A stretch of DNA of 64,000 nt from positions 62,001-126,000 of the forward strand of contig JAVVLW010001526.1 in the NCBI GenBank assembly GCA_034401795.1. Reading direction: 5' to 3'. Positions 11,011 to 21,852 of this stretch are shown here, in pieces (position 1 is the stretch's first letter; each line of letters opens with the position of its first letter). Below the pieces are notes generated by a model, which was given only the letters and a program-made list of their open reading frames with translations, did no database searches and had not been told where the DNA came from. A program made the translations under genes and the position numbers. Source of the stretch: Chaetoderma sp. LZ-2023a (Eukaryota > Mollusca > Caudofoveata > Chaetodermatida > Chaetodermatidae).

Positions 11011-12850
11011 ATTGTTGTGAAGGGTCTTGCCCTGGAAGATAATATTGTCCATCAGCGGCAGAGGAACCGGATTGCAAACCAGAAGGTCCAGCAGATCCGT
11101 AAACCATGATCGGCTTGGCCAATTCGTGGCGATCAGAAGCACTTGGCATTCCTCTTGTCTGATCTTCTGAAGGATCCTTGGAATCAGGATTGTTGGAGGG
11201 TATGCGTATGCATACATTCCCTTCCAACTGATAGCTAGCGCATCTATTGCGATAGCGCTTGGATCTGGAATCGGAGAAACGTACGTCGTCATCTTCGCAT
11301 TCTTCTTCATTGCGAACAAATCTATGTTGGGCTTTCCCCAATGATTGAACAGGTGATCCGCCACACATTGATCTAGTTGCCATTCCGTAGACAGAATACT
11401 CATCCTTCGGCTCAATGAGTCTGCTAACAGATTCAGCCTTCCCGGAATATGAACTGCTTTCAAGGTGATCATATGATCCATGCACCAGCAAAGCAGCTTC
11501 CATGTCATCATACAGAGACTGGGTGACTTTGTTCCGCCCTGGCGGTTTATGTAACTCACTACTGTAGAGTTGTCTGAACGTATCATCACAAATTTTCCCT
11601 CCACCTCCTCTAGGAAGTGTTCCAGGCCTAGAACTACAGCCCGCAATTCTAGCATGTTGATATGTTCCTTTGACTGTTCCAGATTCCAAAGCCCTGATAT
11701 AGTGGCTTCTTCCAGGCAAGCTCCCCAACCCTCCATTGATGCATCCGTAAACATCGTTACTTGAGGGTGGGGAGGGGTCAGCATGACCCCCGCCAGGAGA
11801 TTTCCTCTCTCCATCCACCAATGAAGGTGATGAATGAGAGGGTCCAACACTTGAATGCGCGAGTCCAGTGAACCTGAACTCTGCGTCCACTGGGTCATGA
11901 GAAACAACTGAATCGGCCGCCTGCGTAAGGCCGCCTGAGGAATGACTGGTTCCATCGAAACCATCAGACCCAACATTCTCAGATAGACCCGTGCTAGAAT
12001 ATAACGTCTGTTGCAAACCAACTGAATGCACGAGAGGAGACTTTCCACTCTCTCCTGGGACGAATAAACATATCCTATCTCCAGATCGAAGAACATACAC
12101 AGGTAAACAAACTTCTGGGATGGAGTCAGCTCTGATTTCGGAAAGTTGATCATCCAGCCTAAATCTGTGAGAGTTTCCAAAACTTTCTGGGATGTGTGCT
12201 TTTAGCAACCAGTCATCTATGTAAGTGTGAACAGCTATATTTCTCCTGCGGAGGTATGACGTGATAGCAAGTACCACTCGAGTGAAGACCCGTGGAGCCG
12301 TCGAGATGCCGAATGGAAGAACCTTGAATTCCCATTGGCGTCCCTGAAAAGCAAATCTCAGGAACCGTTGAAAACTCCTTGCAATTGGAATGTGGAAGTA
12401 AGCATCCTTGAGATCTATAGACGCTGTCCACATCCCCTTCTCTAACCCCAACAACACCGATCTCACTGTTTCCATTTTGAAAGTCGGAGTGTCTAAAAAC
12501 TTGTTTAGAGGCTTGAGGTTGAGAATTGGTCTCCACCCCCCGGTGTTCTTTGCCACAAGAAACACGGTTGAATAGAAGCCCGGCCAATTCTGCGCCGGTT
12601 GAATTGCTTCTTTTAGAACGAGAGAATCTATCTCTTCTATGCACAACCGCTTGTCTGGATCTCTTGGAACTTGAGTCCAGACCGGAACCAGAGACAAATG
12701 CAACGGCGGACCCCCTTATCCAATCTGGACGGTATCCATGCGAAAGCCATTGCAAGACTAAGCGGTCCTGAATTAACCGCGCCCACTTCTGAATGTGACA
12801 AGTCAAACGACCTCCCACTGGTGCACCTAGGGTTGACGGGGTGCCCATGA
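10963..12850 (-). pseudogene. RT-RNase H ORF, element B (frameshifted)
   Basis: Reverse transcriptase with SIDLKDAYFHIP, LPFGISTAPRVF and the catalytic YIDDWLL, followed by RNase H with FTDASMEG, LELRAV, IRSDNSTVV and LLADSLSRR. The conserved post-RNase H region (DLFAMKKNAKMTTYVSPIP through NPVPLP) closes the ORF at 10963. A 23-base deletion relative to C, between LLKAH and ETLTDLGW near 12190, throws the downstream RNase H part out of frame. RT and RNase H therefore lie in two frames (12181-12703 and 10963-12180). Function known for the family: copying element RNA into DNA. Confidence 0.88.
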
Positions 12851-12930
12851 ATTTTAGAAGTGGGTGTGTCTCTGATACGAGTGGCAACACCCGAGTGGTA
12901 CTTGTGATAACCGGAAAAAATTTTCTTGCA

Positions 12931-14888
12931 TCAGGCCCGGTTACCACGTGCCGCTCCCCGCGCGCCGCGACCAGCGCCATGCGCACCACGGTGTGCGGGC
13001 TGCTGTCTGGCAGGCAGCGCTTGAGGCGGCGGCTGTCGCACAACAGCACGCTGCTGCTGGCGTAGCCGACGCGGTCTCTGAAACCGGCCGGCCGGCTGGC
13101 GTCTGACACTGCCAGCCCCGCCACGAGCATACGGCTGTCGAGCAGCCGAGGGCTGAACACGCCCGTGTTCCCTGCGCAGCACTTCAAACTGTGCCCACAG
13201 CGCCCTCTGGTTGTTCACCAAAGTTACCGTCTCCTGGAGGTGCCGACAACCTTCACCTCCAAAGAGTCCAGGGCCCGCCATCGGCGCTTGCATCAAGCGC
13301 GACTTGAGCTCCTGAGACGGGCACAAATTGTCCAGTGCAAAAGTGCGCCTCATCCTCAGCGACTTCGTGACCGACCTAGTCAGACAGCCCAATGCCAGGT
13401 TGATGCCATCCTGGATGGCTCGTTGGACTGTCACGGGACTAGGCTGTTGCTGCACCGACGCCGCTACCACCCCTGATAGCAGCTGAGAGACATGCGACAG
13501 CGCACTGATCGCTGCTCGCGAGCTCTCCTCGGTGTCACGCAAGGCGGCATTCGCCGAGCGCATAGCGCTCGTGCACAACGCTCCCGTGTCAGCCCGGGAA
13601 CCCGGCCGCGTATCTTCCCCCAGAGCGGCGCGGTCGTCTGCACTCGGTCTGGGTGCCAGGCCATACCGAGCATACTGACTGGCAGTAACCCGACATCGCC
13701 TAGCTACCTCGCGGGGGGCCTTCGCGAGGCGACCTCTCGGTCGGATCGACTCCTCTGCCACCGCGAACATATCTAAGACATGATCCGCGTAAGGCAGAGA
13801 CAGAGCCGTGCTGGCCAACGGCTTCGCCTGTAACCATGCCCGAGGGTTACCAGCGACCGTCTCGTCCACGGCGAGCTCTGGTCTCACAGCGAGGAGCCAC
13901 GCACACGCCTCCGACCAGTCTTCGTCCGTGGCTACCTGCGAACTGCCGACGAGCAGCGGGCCGTCATCCTCGATGGCATTCGCAGGCACGGCCGAGGAGG
14001 AGGCTATAGACGAACCTGGCTGCCCAGGGAACATATACGGGCCCGCGAGGGCTGGCATAGCATTCTCCATAGGCAAACCAGGCTCCAAGGCCGCGCTTGT
14101 ATGAGGGGGATCATACACACCAGCGCGGCCCGGAACGTCCGTATGAGACTCCACGTCCAACCGTGGAATCTTATACGGCCGGCCGTCTGCTCCAATGCGG
14201 GCCACAGGCTGAACCATGAAACAGTGCCATAGGTGCGAGCGTTCACGCTCCACAAGAGGAGTGTAGGCGCTCACATCCATGTCTTCATGATCCACCTGTG
14301 GACCGAGCAGGTAGTCCTCATCATCTTCCTGGTCAGGAAAGTTAGACTCTGGATTAGTAAAGAAAACTAATCCAGACTGACCAGGAGACTGCCCAAAGGC
14401 AGATGAAGAGTTTACTCCACGAGTGATCATGGTCAGGCCCGCTGGTCAGGTCCCGCCTGATGCTTCTCGCGCCACTGGTACCCCAGGCGATGCGAACATC
14501 AAGCCTGGGTCCAAGACGGCTACCCCTGGATCACTCAACGCTTTGTCCGAGCTAATAGGCCATGATCCAGGGATGGGGGCTACCTGCACTGAGGTCGATG
14601 CGCATGTCAGGCATCAGGTCTTTCAAAGTCCTGCGCATCTCACTCACCAACTCACTCTGAAGGCCTCGAGCCCACCCTTCTCAGAGGCCTTCTTCTTACC
14701 CTCCTTCTTTGGTTTCTTCCCCTCCTCCGCCATCATCTTCGTCTGCAAAGAGAAGAACTCAGAGGTTAGATCCCCCCCCCCCACTTTTCACAAATAACAC
14801 ATTTGTTGGACAGCCTACACGCTGAACACAGATGGCAAGGGTGGGGGAAGAATCTAGCTTTCATGGTCTTCAGACAGGACGGGCACTT
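12931..14888 (-). pseudogene. Gag-like exon 2, element B (frameshifted near N-terminus)
   Basis: The frame 12931-14430 matches gag of family 1 through GPGLFGGEGCRHLQETV and ends in an Arg/Gly-rich tail (RGAHGAGRGARGAARGNRA). Upstream, the same exon starts at 14888 after a strong CCTCCCCTTTTCAG acceptor. It encodes the zinc-type motif CPSC...HPCHLCSAC...CVIC, then a Lys-rich stretch similar to family 1. These parts are in different frames because of indels, one in the poly-G run near 14771-14780 and one near 14650. The exon start and motif order are the same as in C and E. Confidence 0.8.
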
Positions 14889-15816
14889 CTGAAAAGGGGA
14901 GGGATACAAAGACAATGAGTATGACAGTCTCAAAGCCGTGATAACGGATTTTCAAGTAGAAACCAAAAAACCAACTCGAGAGAAGACATCCACTATTACG
15001 ACCACCTTGGTGGGACAGGATACTTCTCAAGTTAATACACACCAAATACCACCAGAACCTCAAATTAAGAGAGAGAGAAAGATTATGACTATCTAGCTAT
15101 CTCTCAACCCTCTTAATAACCGGGAGATGAACACATCACATACTACCCTAACCTAGGATCATGACATCAAGGAAAGAGCAAACTCTGGTTGATTATGACA
15201 TCAAACCTCACTATGCAAAAGCTCCTACCAGGAGAGGGGACATCAGATTAATGCAAGAAATATCTGGATCTCCAGACATTCCCAGCTCTCGACTAATATA
15301 ATATTAAATTATATATACTCGAGAACCCATGCACATGCAAGAGAGAAAAAAGTGCAATAGCAAACGGCAGCAGAAAATGTAATTATTTTCAAATAATCAT
15401 GCGCCATAGTTAATAAACTCCCTTAGCCTGAGCGCAGGCAACCATCCTCTTGTGCAGGAAAACACGTCCATCCATCCGCCGAGACTCCTCTTCTAGAAGA
15501 ACTGATGAGGGGGATGGGACAAAAGGAAGGAGAGATTTTATTTATTAATATATTATATCTCCAACCCTTAGACATATCACGATGATAAGTCATCCTGGGA
15601 CGTGAACCAACTTCCAGAGAAGACCAGGCAACCTTGTATAGACACAAGACACACCTGTAAGCATAAAACACAAGAGTTTATTAGCCCTAGGCGCTGGGAA
15701 AAAATTTACAAGGATTCCCAGCGCCTGAAAATGCGGTACCGCCGAAAACGGCCACTACGAAAACCGGTAACACACAAAAGTTACAAGCCTAAAATAAAGG
15801 CCTGGAACAATGTCAC
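14889..15816 (-). other. Predicted gag intron and 5' region, element B
   Basis: About 928 bases between the exon 1 donor AAG|GTGACA and the acceptor at 14889. No other gene is supported. Confidence 0.5.
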
Positions 15817-15849
15817 CTTGGATGATGACGAGGAGGACTCCTCCAACAT
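15817..15849 (-). CDS. Gag exon 1, element B
   Basis: Eleven codons (ATG, then Leu-Glu-Glu, a run of serines, Lys) ending at AAG|GTGACA. Phase 0 joining to 14888 gives the zinc-motif frame. Its distance from the element right end (about 290 bases once C is removed) matches family 1 and D. Confidence 0.5.
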
Positions 15850-16141
15850 TCATGCATCAGCCATGATGGATTGGGATGTAATTAGTTCTCGTAGAATAAA
15901 CGAAATCAAGGATTTCTTTTTTCACGAGAGAGTTGATACTTACCTCCCTAATACTTTTGATATTGCTAAATATCGGCTTTCACTCAATAAACACTCAGAT
16001 TAAAACAGTTAGGTGCCCCTACTGGGCAGGAAGTCAGAGCGTAGTCTGGCGGATGCCAGCCCCACCACCGCGCATGCGCAGACTAGCACTTCCTCTGACT
16101 AATTTATTGGCTGATACACATGAAACTATTAAGAGCCTGAA

Positions 16142-16174
16142 GACCGAGCCTCTGTGGGGTGGAGAGGCCGGGTC
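16142..16174. other. Conserved hairpin between left ITR and ICR, element C
   Basis: GCCTCT-GTGGGGTGG-AGAGGC with further pairing outside (GACC/GGTC). Identical in E and F. Confidence 0.55.
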
Positions 16175-16180
16175 CGTATC

Positions 16181-16280
16181 TAGGGAGGTAAGTATCAACT
16201 CTCTCGTGAAAAAAGAAATCCTTGATTTCGTTTATTTCACATCAAGAGTATACTTACCTCCTTAATACTTTTGATATTGC
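16181..16280. repeat. ICR, element C
   Basis: Reverse complement of the left end (from 15897) directly joined to the reverse complement of the right end (to 22959). The junction reads CGTTTATTTCAC on the plus strand. Confidence 0.92.
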
Positions 16281-16461
16281 CAGAATTCGACAGTGAATTC
16301 GGCGGGAGGGAGGCGAGGTCAAAAGACCAGCTCATCCCTATATGCTTTTCTGCGTTTAAGGCACTTAAACATCTGAAACTGTATGAAAAAACAGTCAGGA
16401 TTTGACTAGCCATCGGATAACACCACCGATGTATGAGAGATGACCGAATGTCATATGCGCT

Positions 16462-16480
16462 CCCCCCCCCCCCCCCCCCC
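16462..16480. other. Poly-C tract, element C
   Basis: Nineteen C between CATATGCGCT and ACCTTCC. Poly-G on the coding strand, 342 bases after the YR stop. Longest of the six tracts, so probably slipping. Confidence 0.6.
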
Positions 16481-16687
16481 ACCTTCCTGGGAGGAAGAGT
16501 CGAATGACCTCAATGTCCTATACGCTCTCTATGTACAAGTGCCATGTACTACAGGACAGAGACGAAAAAGCTCCCTTTTCGTATACTCTCAACAATGAAC
16601 CACATAAATACACAAAACCACCATCATATTAATAACGGGTAACGTGACAAGACAATCAACAATGGACAACCCATGCACAAGACTGAC

Positions 16688-16713
16688 CTTGTTGAAAAGG
16701 CTGCTGACATCAT
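16688..16713 (-). other. 3' mini-exon candidate with donor, element C
   Basis: ATGATG start (MMSAAFST...) ending at ACAAG|GTCAGT in phase 2, 109 bases downstream of the YR stop. Confidence 0.35.
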
Positions 16714-16821
16714 CTTCCCATTGGTGAAGAATGATGCAGTCCCAAAAAAGTGGTTGTTTCCATAAATTAATTGTGAAATATATAAGCAATGAGGAAACCT
16801 CATCCAAAAATATAAACCTAG

Positions 16822-19719
16822 TTATTTTTTCAAAATCGACAAGGCGAGAGGATTAGAGGTGTCACGGAGATAATGGTCTGTAAAACTTGACTCACAGTGC
16901 CACTGAGCCACCGACATAATATCATCCACAGGGACCCCATTAAATAGGGCAGTGGATGTCACTACGCCGCGGACACTGTGAGCCTTGGCCACGTCAACCT
17001 GCTTCCCGGTGGCGGATTTATGACAAAACTGAATGCATTCTACAATCCACCTGGAAATGGTGTCCTTAGAAGCCCTGCCATGGGGTTCAATATATGACAA
17101 CCACAACGCCGACTGGTCGGTGCGCCACTCCGATGTACGTTGTTTGTACTGGAGAAGCGCCCGGACGGGACACCATGCTTTAGAATTAGGATCATATCTA
17201 GTTAAAGCAGGCAAAACAATAGGTTGACCTGGATATTTCAACGACTGATTCTTAGTCAAGAAATTAATCCTAGGTAGCAGCTTAAGGCCTTCCCCTGAAA
17301 CCACAAAACGGTCATCCTCGGCTGATAAGGCATGAATTTCACTTCTACGCCTAGCCGAGGCCGCAGCAATTAAAAACACAGTCTTCAGTGTTAATAGTTT
17401 CATAGAAATGGAACTAAGTGGTTCAAAAGGCTTATCACCTAGTACTTGAAGCACTAGCGATAAACTCCAAGACGGAATCACAGGGGGATTCCTTGGTCTT
17501 AGATTGCCCATGCCTTTAATTAATACATTTAATGTATTTACTTCATCACTTCCCCTCTTAGCCAAGCAAGGAATAACAGACATTAAAGCTGACTTATAAC
17601 CAGCAATAGAGTTAGGCTTGAGGCTATAGGCATCAAACAGGTGACAGAGGAAATCAGCTACTACCTGAATAGATGAATCCATTGGATCAATACATCTTTT
17701 TGAGCACCATTCTGCAAATCTGTTGATTTTATAATTATATGCTCTGGAGGTTGACCCCCTCCTGGCTTTGGCCATAAACATGGCTGCTTGCTCAGAAAAG
17801 CCCTCCTTAATTCTAGATTCCTTGACAACATCCACGCAGTCAATCTGAACATTGACGGATTGTTGTGAAGGGCCTTGCCCTGGAAGATAATGTCGTCCAT
17901 CAGAGGCAGAGGAACCGGATTGCAGACCAGAAGGTCCAGCAGATCCGTATACCATGATCGGCTTGGCCAATCCGGGGCGATCAGAATCACTTGGCATTCC
18001 TCCTGTCTGATTTTCTGAAGAATTTTTGGAATCAGGATTGCTGGAGGGAATGCGTATGCATACATTCTCCCCCAGCTGATAGCTAACGCATCTGTTGCGA
18101 AAGCGCTTGGATCCGGAATCGGAGAGACGTACGTCGTCATCTTCGCATTCTTCTTCGTTGCGAACAAATCGATGTTGGGTTTCCCCCAATGGTCGAACAG
18201 ACGATCCGCCACACATTGATTTAGTTGCCATTCCGTGGGTAAAACACTCATCCTTCGGCTCAATGAGTCTGCTAGCAGATTTAACCTTCCCGGAATATGA
18301 ACTGCTTTCAAGGTAATCTGGTAATCCAGGCACCAACAAAGCAGTCTCCATGTCATCATACAGAGACTGGGCGACTTTGTTCCACCCTGGCGGTTTATGT
18401 AAGTCACAACTGTTGAGTTGTCTGAACGAATAAGAACAATCTTGCCCTGAACTTTCTGTAAGAAATGTTCCAGGCCCAGGACTACTGCTCTTAGCTCCAG
18501 TAGATTTATATGTTCCTTTGACTGTTCCAGATTCCAAAGCCCTGATATCGTGGATTCTTCCAGGCAAGCTCCCCAGCCCTCCATCGATGCATCTGTATAC
18601 ACAGTCACCTGAGGGTGGGGAGGGGTTAGCATAACCCCCACCAAGAGATTCTCTGTGTCCAACCACCATTGCAGGTGATGAATCAGAGGCGCCAACACTG
18701 ACACGTTCGAGTCCAGCGAACCTGTACTCTGGGTCCATTGTGTCATGAGAAATAACTGGATCGGCCGCCTGCGTAAGGCGGCCTGAGGAATGACTGGTTC
18801 CAATGAAACCATCAACCCCAGCATTCTCAAGTAAACCCGTGCCAGGACATGACGACTGTCGCACACTGACTGAATTAATGAGATGAGTTTCTGAACTCTC
18901 TCCTGAGTAGGAAAAACATATCCTGTCTCTAGATCGAAGAACATCCCCAGGTAAACAAACTTCTGGGATGGAGTCAGCTCTGATTTGGGGAAATTGATCA
19001 TCCAGCCCAAGTCTGTGAGAGTCTTCAAAACAATCTCCAGACTGGCCGATAAACTTTCCTGGGTGTGCGCTTTCAACAGCCAGTCGTCTATGTACGTGTG
19101 GACTGCTATGCTTCTCCTGCGGAGGTATGCGGTGATCGCAAGAACCACACGGGTGAAAACCCGAGGATCCGTGGAAATTCCGAAGGGTAACACCCTGAAT
19201 TCCCACTGTCTGCCCTGGAATGCAAATCTCAGGAAGCGACGGAAACTCCTGTGTATGGGGATGTGGAAATAAGCGTCCTTCAAATCTATCGACGCTGTCC
19301 ACATTCCCCTCTCTAACCCCGCCAACACCGAGCGCACAGTCTCCATCTTGAAACTGGGCGTCTCTATGAACTTGTTCAATGGCTTGAGGTTGAGAATTGG
19401 TCTCCACCCTCCGGTGTTTTTTGTTACTAAGAACAGGGTTGAATAGAAGCCCGGACACCTTTGTGCCGGCTGAATAGCTCCTTTTTGTATGAGGGAATTT
19501 ATTTCCTCCTCGATACACAACCTTTGCTCTGGATCTCTCGGATTTGGAGTCCAGATCGGCACTAGAGACAGTCGCGATGGCGGGCCTGTCATCCAATCGG
19601 GATGATACCCGACTGAAAGCCATCGCAAGACTAAACGGTCCTGAGTTAACCGTTCCCACTCTTGCATGTGGTCGGCTGGCCGGCCTCCCACCAGTCCACC
19701 TAGGGATAGAGGTGGACAT
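16822..19719 (-). CDS. Tyrosine recombinase ORF, element C
   Basis: 965-codon frame whose last ~343 residues form the tyrosine recombinase. It contains NVQIDCVDVVKES at the domain start, box A arginine in ASARRRSEIHAL, HxxR in AHSVRGVVTS, QWHCES and the nucleophilic tyrosine in FTDHYLRD. All catalytic residues are present. The first ~620 codons overlap the RT-RNase H ORF in another frame without a stop. That part has no recognisable domain and may be a by-product of the overlap or a real leader. The frame is the same as gag, starting shortly after the gag stop at 19792, so reinitiation is one route of expression (inference). Role: integration of the circular DNA by site-specific recombination, with no target duplication expected. 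Confidence 0.88.
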   Translation of the reverse strand: MSTSIPRWTGGRPASRPHARVGTVNSGPFSLAMAFSRVSSRLDDRPAIATVSSADLDSKSERSRAKVVYRGGNKFPHTKRSYSAGTKVSGLLFNPVLSNKKHRRVETNSQPQAIEQVHRDAQFQDGDCALGVGGVREGNVDSVDRFEGRLFPHPHTQEFPSLPEICIPGQTVGIQGVTLRNFHGSSGFHPCGSCDHRIPPQEKHSSPHVHRRLAVESAHPGKFIGQSGDCFEDSHRLGLDDQFPQIRADSIPEVCLPGDVLRSRDRICFSYSGESSETHLINSVSVRQSSCPGTGLLENAGVDGFIGTSHSSGRLTQAADPVISHDTMDPEYRFAGLERVSVGASDSSPAMVVGHRESLGGGYANPSPPSGDCVYRCIDGGLGSLPGRIHDIRALESGTVKGTYKSTGAKSSSPGPGTFLTESSGQDCSYSFRQLNSCDLHKPPGWNKVAQSLYDDMETALLVPGLPDYLESSSYSGKVKSASRLIEPKDECFTHGMATKSMCGGSSVRPLGETQHRFVRNEEECEDDDVRLSDSGSKRFRNRCVSYQLGENVCIRIPSSNPDSKNSSENQTGGMPSDSDRPGLAKPIMVYGSAGPSGLQSGSSASDGRHYLPGQGPSQQSVNVQIDCVDVVKESRIKEGFSEQAAMFMAKARRGSTSRAYNYKINRFAEWCSKRCIDPMDSSIQVVADFLCHLFDAYSLKPNSIAGYKSALMSVIPCLAKRGSDEVNTLNVLIKGMGNLRPRNPPVIPSWSLSLVLQVLGDKPFEPLSSISMKLLTLKTVFLIAAASARRRSEIHALSAEDDRFVVSGEGLKLLPRINFLTKNQSLKYPGQPIVLPALTRYDPNSKAWCPVRALLQYKQRTSEWRTDQSALWLSYIEPHGRASKDTISRWIVECIQFCHKSATGKQVDVAKAHSVRGVVTSTALFNGVPVDDIMSVAQWHCESSFTDHYLRDTSNPLALSILKK

Positions 19720-20042
19720 AAGGAGTGCAAGAGCGGCACTGTCTCCTTTGCCAGAAACACCGGAGCGGTTCTCACCGCGGTAACCGTCCCATCAGGAACG
19801 ATTACCACGCCCAGATCCTCGCGCGCCACGACCAGCACCGCGCGCACCTCGGTGCGCGGGCGGCTGCCTGGCTGACTGCGCCTGAGGAGCCTGCGCCCCC
19901 CTCGCTGCTGGCCGAATCGCACGCGGCCGAGGCCGACGCTGCGATGGTGGTTGGCCTCTGACCTGGCCACCACCACCTCGAGCCTGCAGGGGACAATACG
20001 CAGGGGGTGCGGCGCGAACGTTAGCACGACGAAGCACCTCAA
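17661..20042 (-). CDS. Reverse transcriptase-RNase H polyprotein, element C
   Basis: 793-codon ORF. RT: FYSTLFLVTKNTGGWRPILN, SIDLKDAYFHIP, LPFGIST, and the catalytic YIDDWLL at about residue 317. RNase H: YTDASMEGWG (Asp about 484), LLELRAVVLG (Glu), IRSDNSTVV (Asp) and LLADSLSRR (Asp). A conserved region follows (DLFATKKNAKMTTYVSPIP, FPPAILIP, LLDLLVCNPVPLP). It occupies the place of the methyltransferase-like domain reported in DIRS elements, but I see no clear DPPY/NPPF motif. No protease or DDE integrase is present. The upstream limit is not an ATG; 251 bases overlap gag. STDPRVF replaces STAPRVF of E and F. Confidence 0.9.
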   Translation of the reverse strand: MRCFVVLTFAPHPLRIVPCRLEVVVARSEANHHRSVGLGRVRFGQQRGGRRLLRRSQPGSRPRTEVRAVLVVAREDLGVVIVPDGTVTAVRTAPVFLAKETVPLLHSLCPPLSLGGLVGGRPADHMQEWERLTQDRLVLRWLSVGYHPDWMTGPPSRLSLVPIWTPNPRDPEQRLCIEEEINSLIQKGAIQPAQRCPGFYSTLFLVTKNTGGWRPILNLKPLNKFIETPSFKMETVRSVLAGLERGMWTASIDLKDAYFHIPIHRSFRRFLRFAFQGRQWEFRVLPFGISTDPRVFTRVVLAITAYLRRRSIAVHTYIDDWLLKAHTQESLSASLEIVLKTLTDLGWMINFPKSELTPSQKFVYLGMFFDLETGYVFPTQERVQKLISLIQSVCDSRHVLARVYLRMLGLMVSLEPVIPQAALRRRPIQLFLMTQWTQSTGSLDSNVSVLAPLIHHLQWWLDTENLLVGVMLTPPHPQVTVYTDASMEGWGACLEESTISGLWNLEQSKEHINLLELRAVVLGLEHFLQKVQGKIVLIRSDNSTVVTYINRQGGTKSPSLCMMTWRLLCWCLDYQITLKAVHIPGRLNLLADSLSRRMSVLPTEWQLNQCVADRLFDHWGKPNIDLFATKKNAKMTTYVSPIPDPSAFATDALAISWGRMYAYAFPPAILIPKILQKIRQEECQVILIAPDWPSRSWYTDLLDLLVCNPVPLPLMDDIIFQGKALHNNPSMFRLTAWMLSRNLELRRAFLSKQPCLWPKPGGGQPPEHIIIKSTDLQNGAQKDVLIQWIHLFR

Positions 20043-21852
20043 ACTGCTCGCGCAGCGCCCTCTGGTTATTTACCAGAGTAACCGTCTCCTGGAGGTGTCT
20101 ACATCCCTCACCTCCAAAGAGACCAGGACCTGTCATAGGCGTATGCAGTAGCCTATTGTACAGGTCCTGGGACGGGCACAGATTGTCCAAGGCAAATGTG
20201 CGCCTTGCCCGGACACTCCTGGTCACCTCCCGAGTCATACAGTCCAGAGCCAGGTTGATACCATCCTGGATAGCTCGCTGGACTGTGAACGGACTTGGCT
20301 GGCGCGATGCGGATGCTGTTACTACCCCTTGTAACAGCTGGGAGACGTGGGACAGAGCGGCAATCGAAGCCCTCCCACTCTCCTCCGCATCACGCAACGC
20401 GGTATTTGCTGAACGCAACGCGTTCGAACACAAGACTCCCGTGTCAGAACGGGAGCCTGGCCGCGCATCCTCACCCAAAGCCGCGCGGTCATCCTCGCTC
20501 GGCTTAGGTAACACACCGTACCGCTGGTAATCCAGGGGCACGATGCGGCAACGCCTGGCCACCTCGCGCGGGGCCTTCGCGAGACGTCCACTCGACTTAA
20601 TGGACGTCTCCGCCGCTTCGAACATGTCAACGACATGCTCTGCCAGCGGCAGAGAAGGCATAGCGTTAGCAGTACCCTTACCAGCTAACCATGGCCTGTG
20701 GTCACGCTGGCTAGCCGACTGCTCCACGGGCAGATCTGGCCTAACACTTACCAACCACTGGCAAGCGTCAGACCAATCCTCCTCCGTGGCTAGCTGCGAG
20801 CGCTCTACAAGACGGGGGCCTTCGTCTTCCTCCTGAGCGCAAGCAGCAGAGCTTGACGGCGGATACGCTGATACCCCTGTCAAGCCAGGGAGAACATGCG
20901 GGCCTGACAACACCGGCATGCTAATCTCACTGGCTTGACCAGGAGCAGGTACCGTGGTAGAGCGCGGGGCACATACCGCCCCACCACGGCCCCGGCCAGC
21001 ACCAGCGACACTCTCGGCAAGCCGAGGTATGCGGTAACGCTGGCCCTCAGCAGCGCCCAGGGCCACAGTCTGAACCGTGGATTCTACTCCTGCGTGAGTA
21101 GAACCGTGGAATAAGTCACCTGTATTCCCCGCGAGGGGTGCACAGACGTCATAATCCATGGCCACGTCCTCAGACGGCGACCCCAACAGGTAATCCTCTT
21201 CCTCCTGGCCAGACAGATTAGACTCCGGGTCAGCAAAGAGAGCTAACCCGGACTGGCCAGGGAAGGTGCCATAGGAGGTACTGGCACCCGCGGCGTGCGG
21301 ATACCCCTGGACTGATAAGCAGCCCGCGGGTTCCAGCGACAACCGTCCACGGCCCCTCGGCGCGGCACTAAGCCTGCTGCCATGGTCGTGGAACGCCCCC
21401 TCTAATGGGGCCACCTCTGAATCTTCGAACAACGGAAGCGTACTAAGGAAAGGTGATTCAGAGGTGGGGATTACCTGCTCCGAAGCAGATGATGAGGACA
21501 GCAAAGGATTTGGTCCAGGAAGCATGCCACGAAGCAACTCTGGAACCAAATCCTTTATTGTCCTCCTCATCTCTCCCAACATCTCGGTCCGGAAGGCCTC
21601 CATGTCCACTGCGGATGAGGCCCTCCTCTTACCCTTCTTACTCACACCCTCTCTTTTCTGCTTCTTCTTCTCCTCCTCCACCACCTTGTCCTTCGCCTGT
21701 AAGCACAAGAATTCGGACATTAGCTCGCCCCCCCCCCCCCAGTGCTTACATATCTCGCAATTAATCAAGGGACCACAGGGGCTACACTGATAGCAGAGAT
21801 GAGGCACAAACTTGTCCTTCAAAAACCGTCCACAGGACGCACAACCAGGTCT
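19792..21852 (-). CDS. Gag-like protein, exon 2, element C
   Basis: 687 codons from the CTGTTTCAG acceptor to the stop at 19792, open throughout. Order: CASCGRFLKDKFVPHLCYQC-type zinc motif, a glycine stretch lengthened by a 13-C run (six bases more than E, still in frame), a Lys-rich helix, a long acidic/Ser-Pro linker, the conserved LQETVTLVNNQRALREQFEV region with GPGLFG, and an RG-rich tail likely to bind RNA. The 21822 ATG is internal to the zinc motif; the better start is exon 1 at 22675. Function as nucleocapsid is inferred from position 5' of RT. Confidence 0.85.
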   Translation of the reverse strand, partial: RPGCASCGRFLKDKFVPHLCYQCSPCGPLINCEICKHWGGGGELMSEFLCLQAKDKVVEEEKKKQKREGVSKKGKRRASSAVDMEAFRTEMLGEMRRTIKDLVPELLRGMLPGPNPLLSSSSASEQVIPTSESPFLSTLPLFEDSEVAPLEGAFHDHGSRLSAAPRGRGRLSLEPAGCLSVQGYPHAAGASTSYGTFPGQSGLALFADPESNLSGQEEEDYLLGSPSEDVAMDYDVCAPLAGNTGDLFHGSTHAGVESTVQTVALGAAEGQRYRIPRLAESVAGAGRGRGGAVCAPRSTTVPAPGQASEISMPVLSGPHVLPGLTGVSAYPPSSSAACAQEEDEGPRLVERSQLATEEDWSDACQWLVSVRPDLPVEQSASQRDHRPWLAGKGTANAMPSLPLAEHVVDMFEAAETSIKSSGRLAKAPREVARRCRIVPLDYQRYGVLPKPSEDDRAALGEDARPGSRSDTGVLCSNALRSANTALRDAEESGRASIAALSHVSQLLQGVVTASASRQPSPFTVQRAIQDGINLALDCMTREVTRSVRARRTFALDNLCPSQDLYNRLLHTPMTGPGLFGGEGCRHLQETVTLVNNQRALREQFEVLRRANVRAAPPAYCPLQARGGGGQVRGQPPSQRRPRPRAIRPAARGAQAPQAQSARQPPAHRGARGAGRGARGSGRGNRS

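Noticed and set aside
10091-12703. Single intact 870-residue RT-recombinase fusion protein in B
   Set aside because: The fusion arises from a 23-base deletion that joins RT to the overlapping leader frame; RNase H is in another frame.
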